Origin: Acidobacteriota bacterium
Lineage (GTDB): Bacteria > Acidobacteriota > Blastocatellia > Pyrinomonadales > Pyrinomonadaceae
Direction: 5' to 3'
DNA: 7,445 nt
NCBI GenBank assembly: GCA_029777145.1
Contig: JAKOSS010000565.1
Location: 1 to 7,445, forward strand
Shown: piece by piece, positions 1-5,690 of the stretch
Numbering within the stretch: position 1 is the stretch's first letter
Layout: each line of letters begins with the position of its first letter
Notes under the pieces: generated by a model
Databases searched by the model: none
Told to the model about the DNA's origin: nothing
What the model saw: only the letters and a program-made list of their open reading frames with translations
Made by a program: the position numbers and the translations under genes

Positions 1-49
1 CGCCCGCGACGATCAATAAAAACGAAACGGTAACAAGTAATTTTTTCAT
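1..49 (-). CDS. Exported protein of unknown function, N-terminus only (runs off the left edge)
   Basis: Only the first 16 codons lie in the window. They read MKKLLVTVSFLLIVAG, a basic start followed by a hydrophobic stretch, which is a typical Sec signal peptide. The base after the last full codon is G, so a lipobox cysteine does not follow immediately. The ATG lies 4 nt after the TGA of the short ORF at 54-179. In another frame, a TGA at 46-48 overlaps this ATG as ATGA. It is co-directional with the rhamnogalacturonan lyase and probably the next gene of the same operon, so another secreted carbohydrate-active protein is plausible, but nothing visible tells its function. The Shine-Dalgarno sequence is weak (GAGA about 13 nt upstream), which fits translational coupling. 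Confidence 0.6.
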   Translation of the reverse strand, partial: MKKLLVTVSFLLIVAG

Positions 50-53
50 AAGA

Positions 54-179
54 TCAAAATATTCTCGGAGAACGCGACCTCGACGGTTTGTCGGGACTTG
101 ATGCGATGATCCTTGACTGAGCGGCGACGAACGCCGGCATCAGGAGCATCATGAATACGCTTACGATTATTGCTCTCAT
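54..179 (-). CDS. 41-residue ORF with signal peptide: possible micro-gene or remnant of a broken gene
   Basis: The ATG at 179-177 overlaps the TGA stop of the rhamnogalacturonan lyase as ATGA, a classic coupling arrangement. Residues 1-20 (MRAIIVSVFMMLLMPAFVAA) are a convincing signal peptide with a likely cut before Gln21. The mature part would be only about 21 residues, rich in Ser, Arg and Pro, and does not look like a folded domain. In the frame one base back, the same DNA reads KSRQTVEVAFSENILIL and stops at TGA 46-48, which overlaps the ATG of the next gene as a second ATGA. That reading has more codons ending in G or C (about 15 of 23 against 10 of 20). A one-base indel, or a larger deletion in an ancestral gene, could therefore lie between the signal peptide and this tail. 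I cannot distinguish a real small exported peptide from a decayed gene. Confidence 0.35.
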   Translation of the reverse strand: MRAIIVSVFMMLLMPAFVAAQSRIIASSPDKPSRSRSPRIF

Positions 180-2116
180 CGTTTTCGCACGGTCGTGATA
201 TTCGGTCGCGGCGGCTTTGCCATCCCGTCGCCGAAAAAGAACGAAGTGTGCGGCGGTTGATTGTACGCAACGTTCTGCCAGGCTATCGAAAGGCGATATT
301 GCGGATCGTGCATCAGGGTATAAAAGCGATATTTCGTCGGGATCGTCGTCGTGTAGATCCGAAGTTCCTTGTTGTCGGCTGACCGCCAGATCACCTCTTC
401 GCGCCAGTCGCCGAGGATGTCGGCGCTGAGCACCGGAGTCGCCTTCGTCGAGTTGTTCCACATCGAGCCGTCGGCCGTGAGGATCACGTCGGTCGTCTCC
501 TTTTCCCAGTTCCATTTTGAGATCGTGTTCCGGTCGAGGAGTTCGCTCAGCAGGTCACCGTCCCACAAGATCCCGAAATTGCACGATCGCGGCGTCTTTT
601 CTGAAATGACGTTGCCTTTGGCGTCGAACATTCCGCGGACGCCGGCCCCGAAAACCCACGACTCGAAACCTTTGTAGCGCGGGTCGATATCGAGCGACAA
701 TCCGCGGCCCGGGCCTTCGCCGTCGGCTCCGGCCTTGACGGACGGCTTCTTCCACAAGATCTCGCCGGTCCGGGCGTCGCGGAAACTGGCGCCGGCGTCG
801 TCGAAGCGTTCCTGAATGTCGAAGACCTCAAGCCCGGGCCGTGTCGGATCGAGGTCCGATAGATGAAGCGCATCGCCGTGCCCGAGTCCCGTCGAATAGA
901 GCCCGCGTCCGTCATCGTCGATAGCCATCGCGCCGAAGATGATCTCGTCGCGTCCGTCGCCGTCGACATCGCCGACGCTCAAATTATGGTTTCCCTGACC
1001 GCGGAATTTCCGGTTCTCGGGTGACGAATCGCTGTCGAAGACCCAGCGGTTCGCGAGTTTGCCGGCGCGGAAATCCCAGGCGGCGATCACCGTCCGCGTG
1101 TAGTAACCGCGCGACATGATGAGGCTCGGATGGACTCCGTCGAGATACGCGACGGCCGCCAGAAAGCGATCGACGCGGTTGCCGTAACCGTCGCCCCAGA
1201 CCGCGTTCAGTTCGTCGCCGGTCGGATTCATCGTCTTCGGGTGCCGCGGCGGAATGAAATCGGTGGTCGCGATCGCCGCGCCGGTGAAGCCGTTGAACAC
1301 CGTCAGAAACTCGGGACCAGAAAGAATACGACCGGTGATGTTCATCCGTCGTTCCGTGCCGTCGGGATTCGCGACTTCCGAAAACGTGCCCTCGGGCGCA
1401 CGCCAATCTGCCTTCGGATCGCCGATCACTTTGCCGGTGCCGTCGACCGTGCCGTCGGCAGTCTTGCAGGCGATCTCGGCGCGGCCGTCGCCGTCGAGAT
1501 CGTAAACGATGAACTGGGTGTAGTGAGCGCCTTCTCGGATATTCTTTCCGAGATTGATCGTCCAGAGCAGCGTTCCGTCAAGTTTGTAAGCCTGAAGGAT
1601 CGGTTCGGTGGTGAATCCCGAGCGCGAGTTGTCGGCTCCGCGGCCGACCTGATGGATGACGATCTCGTATTCGCCGTCGCCGTCGAGATCGCCGACCGAG
1701 CCGTCGTTCGGTGTGTAGCCGGCCGGCGTTTTGAGCGGAACGCTCAGGTATTGCCGCGCGGGCGATCCCGTAGGAAGATTGAATTTGGAGCTTTCGCGAT
1801 CTGAGCCGCGGTTGGCACGAACGAAGTAGGAGTTGTCGATTGAGAGATCAGCGTTCGTATCGACGAAAAACGTGACGTCGGCGATCGGTTTTCGGTTAAG
1901 CTTCGAAGTCTTCCCGGCTGAAATTCGGAAAAGATCGAATGCAATGTCGTCCGGATCGGTGCCGAGAAGTCGCCACGAGACGTAAACCTGCTTTCCGTCG
2001 CTGACGGCAACGATCCCGCGCGTCAGATGTTCCATTTGCCGCGGCTCAAGCTTTCCCGCCTGTGTCGAAACGGCGGCGACGGCGGTCATCACGATCATCA
2101 GCAGAATCGTTTTCAT
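176..2116 (-). CDS. Secreted rhamnogalacturonan lyase, polysaccharide lyase family 11 (YesW/YesX-like)
   Basis: This 646-residue protein cleaves the rhamnose-galacturonate backbone of rhamnogalacturonan I by beta-elimination. Residues 1-20 are a Sec signal peptide ending STQA, cut before Gly21. The rest matches PL11 from memory of B. subtilis YesW: RGIVAV and VSWRLLGTD near the start, KNIREGAHYTQF (191-202), ACKTADGTVDGTGKVIGD (216-233), WGDGYGNRVDRFLAAVAYLDG (307-327), GYYTRTV (337-343), GQGNHNLSVGDVDGDG (373-388), GLGHGDALHLSDLDP (410-424), ADILGDWREEVIWR (565-578) and AWQNVAYNQPPHTSF (612-626). Acidic loops of DxDGDG type at 143-148, 206-211 and 383-388 are the calcium-binding loops of the eight-bladed propeller fold. 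Length is close to the family norm (about 600-620 plus signal). The ATG start begins the signal peptide directly. It lies 8 nt downstream of the stop of the six-hairpin gene and has no strong ribosome site, which suggests coupling. Endo (YesW) and exo (YesX) action cannot be separated by eye. Confidence 0.95.
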   Translation of the reverse strand: MKTILLMIVMTAVAAVSTQAGKLEPRQMEHLTRGIVAVSDGKQVYVSWRLLGTDPDDIAFDLFRISAGKTSKLNRKPIADVTFFVDTNADLSIDNSYFVRANRGSDRESSKFNLPTGSPARQYLSVPLKTPAGYTPNDGSVGDLDGDGEYEIVIHQVGRGADNSRSGFTTEPILQAYKLDGTLLWTINLGKNIREGAHYTQFIVYDLDGDGRAEIACKTADGTVDGTGKVIGDPKADWRAPEGTFSEVANPDGTERRMNITGRILSGPEFLTVFNGFTGAAIATTDFIPPRHPKTMNPTGDELNAVWGDGYGNRVDRFLAAVAYLDGVHPSLIMSRGYYTRTVIAAWDFRAGKLANRWVFDSDSSPENRKFRGQGNHNLSVGDVDGDGRDEIIFGAMAIDDDGRGLYSTGLGHGDALHLSDLDPTRPGLEVFDIQERFDDAGASFRDARTGEILWKKPSVKAGADGEGPGRGLSLDIDPRYKGFESWVFGAGVRGMFDAKGNVISEKTPRSCNFGILWDGDLLSELLDRNTISKWNWEKETTDVILTADGSMWNNSTKATPVLSADILGDWREEVIWRSADNKELRIYTTTIPTKYRFYTLMHDPQYRLSIAWQNVAYNQPPHTSFFFGDGMAKPPRPNITTVRKR

Positions 2117-2124
2117 ATCGTTGA

Positions 2125-4317
2125 TCAGAGATTAGCGAACAGCCGCGGATCGAATCCCTCGACCCGAACTTTCCAGTTCGACGGAAAGCCCGGCGCATCG
2201 CCCGCCGGCGCACCTTTCCAGCCGTTCGCCATCAACGCCACGGCGTAGAGCAATCCTCCATTTCCCGGCAAATAGAGCGGCAAGTTCGGTCGTTGATAAT
2301 TGTGACCGTTGACGGCGTAATGGTTCTTCGGCGTATCGAGCAACAGTGCCTTGATCGCCGTTTCGGGTTCGCCGAGGCGCGCGGCCGTCATCGCCGTCAT
2401 CGGATAGTCCCAACCCCAGGTATCGTCCCAGTTCCACTCCTTCATGACCTTCGCGAGCGTCGCCTTCATCGTCGCGCGATCGGCAAGTTCGCCGGGCAGG
2501 ACGCCGATTGCGGCAAGCATCGACGGATGATCGGAATTACGTTCGGAATATGTCTGCGGACAATTCTCGTGGGCGAGATAGACGCCGTCTTTGACCGGCA
2601 GTTTCGATAGTTTGGCGGTCACCCGTTCCCATTCCGGTTTTCGCTTCAAACCGAGGCGCCGGCGCCACTCGTTCGCCTTGTTCAGGCCCCAATGCCAGTA
2701 TTCGAGCTCATACGTCGGATTCCACGTCTCGCGCGCCGGATGATTTTCCTGCGCCGGGATCACCGGCGGACCGAGGATGAAACGATCCGACTTCGCGTCG
2801 AAATGAGCGTACGATGCCATGAAATCGGCGCTTTCTTCGACAATGGACTTATATCTGAGAAGCGTCGATCGGGTCGGGCGATTGAGATACGCGAGCTCGG
2901 CGTAGAAGATCGGATGCGGCTGCTGCCAGATCAGCAGCGGGCCGATCGGCGACGGCGAATCGCGGCCGTCCGGTGCAGTCATCTTTGGCCAGCGGACACC
3001 CTTATAGCCTTGTTGCCGGGCGCGTTCGCGCGCCGACGGCAATATGCGGTTGTACCAGTCGAGACTCTTCTCGAGCATCGGGAGTCGGTTCCAGAGCGCG
3101 AACTGGGCGGCGTGCCACCAGTGCATTTCGAGATGGTATTTCCCGTACCAACTGTTTGTCGTGAGACCCGTTTCCTGCGGCGGCAGCGATCCCGAACAGT
3201 TGATCGCCGTCAAGTACTGCGAAAGCACGATCCGGCGCTCGAGCTCGAGCGCCCGCCGATCTTCCGTTTGAGAAAGATCGACGGCGGCGCCGCGATCCCA
3301 GAAATTGCTCCAGAAGCGTTCGGAATTCGAAAAGACCGTCGATGCCTGATTCCGGGTTCGGGCGGTGCCGTCTCGCCTGAACGCGACGCTGAACGCGAAC
3401 GACGACCGTGACGGTTCCAGAATGAACTCATGACGCGCGCCGGGAAACAAGCCGCGGCAGCCGGAGGCGTCGATATCGACCCGGTAACGATCGTCGTCAA
3501 GTTGTCGTTCGAGAGTCGCGGATCCGGCAAACGGACCGACATCGGTGATCGACTCGATCGCAGTCGAGTGCTTATCGACGGATTTCCAGTCCGCCGCCTG
3601 CATTGCCGGCGAGCCGTACGGGAACGCGAAACGGATCCTCAGGCGTTTGTCGGCGGCAAGTCCGGATTCTACCGACACCGCGAGAACGTCGCGTGTCGGA
3701 TGAACCGCCGTGCGCACGAAGACCGGGACTCCTTCAAACTCGAAACGGCTTTCGATCACGCCGCGCCGGAGATCAAGCCGCTGTTGTATCTTCGAGAGAT
3801 CTTTGGCACCGGCGGGAGTTCCGTCCGATCCGCGGAGATCGAAACCGATCTGCCCAAGATGCAGTCGGTGCGGATTCTCGCGCAGATAGTCGTATAGCTC
3901 TTGCTGGCCGGTCCGCCCGGTCTGATACCCGACGGGGCGTCCCCACGTGTCGTACTCACTAAGCTTGTATTCCTGATCTTTGAGGCTCGCCGGCATCGGT
4001 GCGGTGTGCCAGCCCCATTGCGACATCGTGCACAGCGGCATCGCGTTCTCGTACTCGGCCGCGAACGTTTGGAGTCCAGTGACATCGCAGGTGAACGCGA
4101 ACTCGCCGTTGCCGACCGACAGCGGGGAAAGCGTATCGAATTTTCTCAATACAGGGTTGTGGCGCGAGACCAACGCCGGGCGATCGATCGGATTTGAAGG
4201 GGTGCGGCGTTGCTGACCGCTGGCGATAACGGCGAACGCGCCGATCGCGGTCGTGCCGACGAACTCCCGTCGGCTTATCTTATCGCTGCCACGATCTCCG
4301 CGCGTCTTGTTGGACAA
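2125..4317 (-). CDS. Tat-exported putative glycoside hydrolase with (alpha/alpha)6 six-hairpin core, family unassigned
   Basis: This 730-residue protein has a twin-arginine signal: SRREFVG with Arg16-Arg17, then the hydrophobic stretch TTAIGAFAVIASG (22-34). The N-terminal half (about 50-320) looks like the beta-sandwich domain of GH65/GH95-like enzymes, with LSPLSVGNGEFAF at 63-75. The second half looks like an (alpha/alpha)6 barrel: WYGKYHLEMHWWHAAQFALW (390-409), ARERARQQGYKGVRWPKM (429-446), FILGPPVIPAQENH (513-526), TYELEYWHWGL (535-545) and DDTWGWDYPM (631-640). Glu524 in PAQEN is at the place of the general acid in related clans, and Glu537 and Glu539 are other candidates; this is inference. 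The likely substrate is a pectin-derived oligosaccharide, because a PL11 lyase gene follows 8 nt downstream. The start is TTG, chosen because GGAG lies 6 nt upstream and the Tat signal begins right after it. No CAZy family can be named with confidence. Confidence 0.75.
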   Translation of the reverse strand: MSNKTRGDRGSDKISRREFVGTTAIGAFAVIASGQQRRTPSNPIDRPALVSRHNPVLRKFDTLSPLSVGNGEFAFTCDVTGLQTFAAEYENAMPLCTMSQWGWHTAPMPASLKDQEYKLSEYDTWGRPVGYQTGRTGQQELYDYLRENPHRLHLGQIGFDLRGSDGTPAGAKDLSKIQQRLDLRRGVIESRFEFEGVPVFVRTAVHPTRDVLAVSVESGLAADKRLRIRFAFPYGSPAMQAADWKSVDKHSTAIESITDVGPFAGSATLERQLDDDRYRVDIDASGCRGLFPGARHEFILEPSRSSFAFSVAFRRDGTARTRNQASTVFSNSERFWSNFWDRGAAVDLSQTEDRRALELERRIVLSQYLTAINCSGSLPPQETGLTTNSWYGKYHLEMHWWHAAQFALWNRLPMLEKSLDWYNRILPSARERARQQGYKGVRWPKMTAPDGRDSPSPIGPLLIWQQPHPIFYAELAYLNRPTRSTLLRYKSIVEESADFMASYAHFDAKSDRFILGPPVIPAQENHPARETWNPTYELEYWHWGLNKANEWRRRLGLKRKPEWERVTAKLSKLPVKDGVYLAHENCPQTYSERNSDHPSMLAAIGVLPGELADRATMKATLAKVMKEWNWDDTWGWDYPMTAMTAARLGEPETAIKALLLDTPKNHYAVNGHNYQRPNLPLYLPGNGGLLYAVALMANGWKGAPAGDAPGFPSNWKVRVEGFDPRLFANL

Positions 4318-4323
4318 TGGATT

Positions 4324-4327
4324 CTCC
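4324..4327 (-). promoter_or_regulatory. Shine-Dalgarno GGAG for the TTG-started six-hairpin enzyme gene
   Basis: The minus strand reads GGAGAATCCATTG, which puts GGAG 6 nt before the TTG. No ATG lies between this site and the twin-arginine motif, so the site decides the start. Confidence 0.7.
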
Positions 4328-4368
4328 AGATTGGATTTTGTGAGCTAATTCTCCAACCTCTCCGGATT

Positions 4369-4396
4369 ATTATCAAGCGGAACGGCGGCCTGTCAT
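4369..4396 (-). promoter_or_regulatory. Candidate sigma-70-type promoter for the pectin operon, overlapping the ribA stop
   Basis: The minus strand carries ATGACA (4396-4391, five of six to TTGACA), a 16-nt spacer and GATAAT (4374-4369, five of six to TATAAT). Transcription would start near 4362, about 45 nt before the TTG of the six-hairpin enzyme gene. The -35 hexamer shares the TGA stop codon of ribA. No terminator is visible between ribA and this operon, so read-through from ribA is also possible. The match is by eye only and the promoter consensus of this organism is not known. Confidence 0.4.
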
Positions 4397-5031
4397 TCCG
4401 ACATCTCGAGCAGGTGTCCGAGTTTTTCCTTTTTGGTTTTCAGGTAGTGTTCCGCCGGTTCGCGAGCCTCGACCTCCATCGGGACGCGCTCGGTGATCTC
4501 GAGCCCGGCGTTGCGGAGCGTCTCGATCTTTTCCGGATTGTTGGACATGATGCGGACCCTTCTGATCCCGAGGTCGCGCAGGATCTCGGCGCACTGCTCG
4601 TATTCGCGGGCATCGACCGCAAAGCCGAGCCGTTCGTTCGCCTCGACCGTGTCCGCGCCCTGGTCCTGAAGCGCGTACGCCCGGATCTTGTTGATGATGC
4701 CGATGCCGCGGCCTTCCTGCTGCTGATAGACGATCGCGCCCCGGCCCGCTTCCTCGATCAGTTCCATTGCCCGTTTCAACTGCGGACCGCAATCGCATTT
4801 GATCGAACCGAAAACGTCGCCGGTCAGACATTGCGAGTGGATCCGGACGAGTGTCGGGATCTCCGGATCGAGGTTGCCCTTGAAGAGAACGACAAAATCC
4901 TCGTCGCTGGTCAGAGAGCGATAGCCGGCGATCCTGAAACTGCCGACGGCCGTGGGCAGATTCGCCACGGCAATCTTCTCTATGGTTGGATCGGGTTGTT
5001 GATTTGGGGAACTGTTTCGATTACCGGACAA
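4393..5031 (-). CDS. ribA: GTP cyclohydrolase II (RibA), riboflavin biosynthesis
   Basis: This 212-residue cytoplasmic enzyme opens GTP to 2,5-diamino-6-ribosylamino-4(3H)-pyrimidinone 5'-phosphate, formate and diphosphate, the first committed step to riboflavin. The zinc site is Cys68-x10-Cys79-x-Cys81 within [15 protein letters not shown]. The GTP-binding and catalytic block contains [20 protein letters not shown] (104-123) and [11 protein letters not shown] (127-137). With an offset of 14 to E. coli RibA, Tyr119, Asp140 and Arg142 correspond to its catalytic Tyr105, Asp126 and Arg128. The block IMSNNPEKI (161-169) is also typical. It is a stand-alone RibA with no RibB domain, slightly longer than the roughly 196-residue E. 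coli enzyme because of a polar N-terminus. The start is TTG with GAGG 8 nt upstream, and no ATG precedes the conserved domain. It lies between a terminator upstream and a pectin operon downstream, so it appears to be a single-gene unit unrelated in function to its neighbours. Confidence 0.96.
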   Translation of the reverse strand: MSGNRNSSPNQQPDPTIEKIAVANLPTAVGSFRIAGYRSLTSDEDFVVLFKGNLDPEIPTLVRIHSQCLTGDVFGSIKCDCGPQLKRAMELIEEAGRGAIVYQQQEGRGIGIINKIRAYALQDQGADTVEANERLGFAVDAREYEQCAEILRDLGIRRVRIMSNNPEKIETLRNAGLEITERVPMEVEAREPAEHYLKTKKEKLGHLLEMSE

Positions 5032-5039
5032 TATTGCTG

Positions 5040-5043
5040 CCTC
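5040..5043 (-). promoter_or_regulatory. Shine-Dalgarno GAGG that fixes the TTG start of ribA
   Basis: The minus strand reads GTGAGGCAGCAATATTG, with GAGG separated from the TTG by 8 nt. No other start codon with a ribosome site lies ahead of the conserved RibA domain. Confidence 0.7.
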
Positions 5044-5068
5044 ACTAAAATGAAAAGGATTTTCAACG

Positions 5069-5097
5069 ATTATAACGGTCGAAATTTCAATATGGAA
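5069..5097 (-). promoter_or_regulatory. Candidate ribA promoter
   Basis: A perfect TATAAT (5074-5069, minus strand) is preceded after 17 nt by a weak -35, TTCCAT (5097-5092, three of six to TTGACA). The start point would be near 5062, giving a leader of about 30 nt that holds the GAGG site. It lies just beyond the terminator of the sigma/anti-sigma unit, where ribA would need its own promoter. The leader is too short for an FMN riboswitch. Confidence 0.45.
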
Positions 5098-5120
5098 GCC
5101 TCTCGGGCCGGGACCGCAAT

Positions 5121-5151
5121 GGAAAAGGGCCCGCCGTTTTTCGGCAGGCCC
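5121..5151 (-). terminator. Rho-independent terminator after the anti-sigma gene
   Basis: The minus-strand RNA folds as GGGCCUGCCG, loop AAAAA, CGGCGGGCCC (5151-5127), followed by UUUUCC. All ten stem positions pair, with a G-U at 5146/5132. On the plus strand that position is a C-A mismatch and no T-run follows, so the minus orientation is favoured. It sits 30 nt after the anti-sigma stop codon and ahead of the ribA promoter. Confidence 0.8.
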
Positions 5152-5180
5152 GTCTGTTCTTCATGCAAAGCTTGCGGCGA

Positions 5181-5591
5181 TCACTCGTCGTTCTTCGTTT
5201 CTTCGTCCTCGGATTCTTCTTCAGATTCGTGGTGCGCGAAGACGACACCATCGGTAGTTCCAAAGATCTTTGCCATCAATCCGCCAAGGATCTCAGACAC
5301 TTTGGACGGCTGCGACTGAGTGACCGCGGCGGGCGCCGGTTCGTCGGCAAACGCCACCTGAAGTTTCGCCAATTCGGACGTCACGTGGAGACAATAGGCG
5401 CAATCGACCAGGTGCGAAACTACCGGACCGGCTTCTTTTTCGTTAATATTCCCCTCGACGAACGCGGTCAGCGAATCCTCATCGAGGTGCGATTCACCTT
5501 TCGCGTTGTCGTCGGCGAATCGCAGATTCAGGAATCGGTCAAGCAATCCCTGAACGCGCATTTCTTCGCCGCGAATTTCAATTTGTCCCAT
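5181..5591 (-). CDS. Soluble zinc-binding anti-sigma factor (ZAS-like), probable partner of the upstream sigma factor
   Basis: This 136-residue protein has the zinc-binding anti-sigma signature Hx3Cx2C: His60, Cys64 and Cys67 in HLVDCAYCLHVTSEL, preceded by HLDEDSLTAFVEGNINEKE (35-53), as in zf-HC2-like anti-sigma domains. It would bind and hold the sigma factor encoded just upstream (gap of 99 nt, same strand). There is no membrane helix. Residues 97-111 (KVSEILGGLMAKIFG) may form an amphipathic helix, and the last 16 residues are mostly Glu and Asp. The protein is therefore likely cytoplasmic, and the Cys pair could sense redox state, as known for some ZAS proteins; both points are inference. 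The start is the ATG at 5591-5589, because GGGAGG lies 10 nt upstream. A longer TTG start at 5609 would place that ribosome site inside the coding sequence. The gene ends 30 nt before a strong terminator. Confidence 0.75.
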   Translation of the reverse strand: MGQIEIRGEEMRVQGLLDRFLNLRFADDNAKGESHLDEDSLTAFVEGNINEKEAGPVVSHLVDCAYCLHVTSELAKLQVAFADEPAPAAVTQSQPSKVSEILGGLMAKIFGTTDGVVFAHHESEEESEDEETKNDE

Positions 5592-5601
5592 CACAGTACA
5601 G

Positions 5602-5607
5602 CCTCCC
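5602..5607 (-). promoter_or_regulatory. Shine-Dalgarno GGGAGG of the anti-sigma gene
   Basis: The minus strand has GGGAGG, then 10 nt, then ATG at 5591. This selects the ATG over the in-frame TTG at 5609, whose first codons would consist of this site. The site also forms part of a possible leader hairpin with CCCAAG at 5656-5651. Confidence 0.65.
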
Positions 5608-5617
5608 AAGCAACAGA

Positions 5618-5646
5618 CGCAAAATTTCGAGAAAGTTGCGCAAAAT
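5618..5646. repeat. Direct repeat CGCAAAAT, two copies 21 bp apart, between sigma and anti-sigma genes
   Basis: CGCAAAAT occurs at 5618-5625 and 5639-5646 on the plus strand. The start-to-start distance of 21 bp is two helical turns, so both copies would face the same side of the DNA. The second copy overlaps the palindrome TTGCGCAA (5636-5643). It could be an operator, or part of an RNA structure in front of the anti-sigma ribosome site, or chance in an A/T-rich gap. Confidence 0.3.
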
Positions 5647-5690
5647 AATTCTTGGGGGCAAAAATTGTCTAAAGATGAATGGGATTCAAA

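Noticed and set aside
555..969. Minus-strand open frames at 555-755 and 547-969 inside the lyase gene
   Set aside because: They are in other frames of a gene with an unbroken, conserved PL11 reading, so there is no sign of overlap coding.
1130..1804. 224-codon plus-strand open frame inside the lyase gene
   Set aside because: It is a shadow of the PL11 gene, composed of repeated Arg, Val and Asp from the antisense of Asp/Gly-rich codons, with no domain and no ribosome site.
2692..3411. 239-codon plus-strand open frame inside the six-hairpin enzyme gene
   Set aside because: It is antisense to a well-supported gene, is rich in Arg as expected for a shadow frame, and has no recognisable motif.
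4321..4355. Direct repeat ATTCTCCA (4321-4328 and 4348-4355) ahead of the six-hairpin gene
   Set aside because: One copy is the Shine-Dalgarno region itself and the other is likely chance. It is only 8 bp, and the 27-bp spacing is not helical.
5032..5126. FMN riboswitch in front of ribA
   Set aside because: The leader from the candidate promoter is only about 30 nt, and the conserved RFN helices are not seen in the 95-nt gap.
4210..5319. 369-codon open frame on the plus strand, opposite ribA and its flanks
   Set aside because: It runs antisense to clearly identified ribA, crosses a terminator and a promoter, and shows no recognisable domain. It is open because of the codon bias of the opposite strand.
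5592..5609. TTG start at 5609 giving six extra residues (MGGCTV) on the anti-sigma protein
   Set aside because: Those codons contain the GGGAGG ribosome site for the ATG at 5591, which lies at a proper 10-nt distance.
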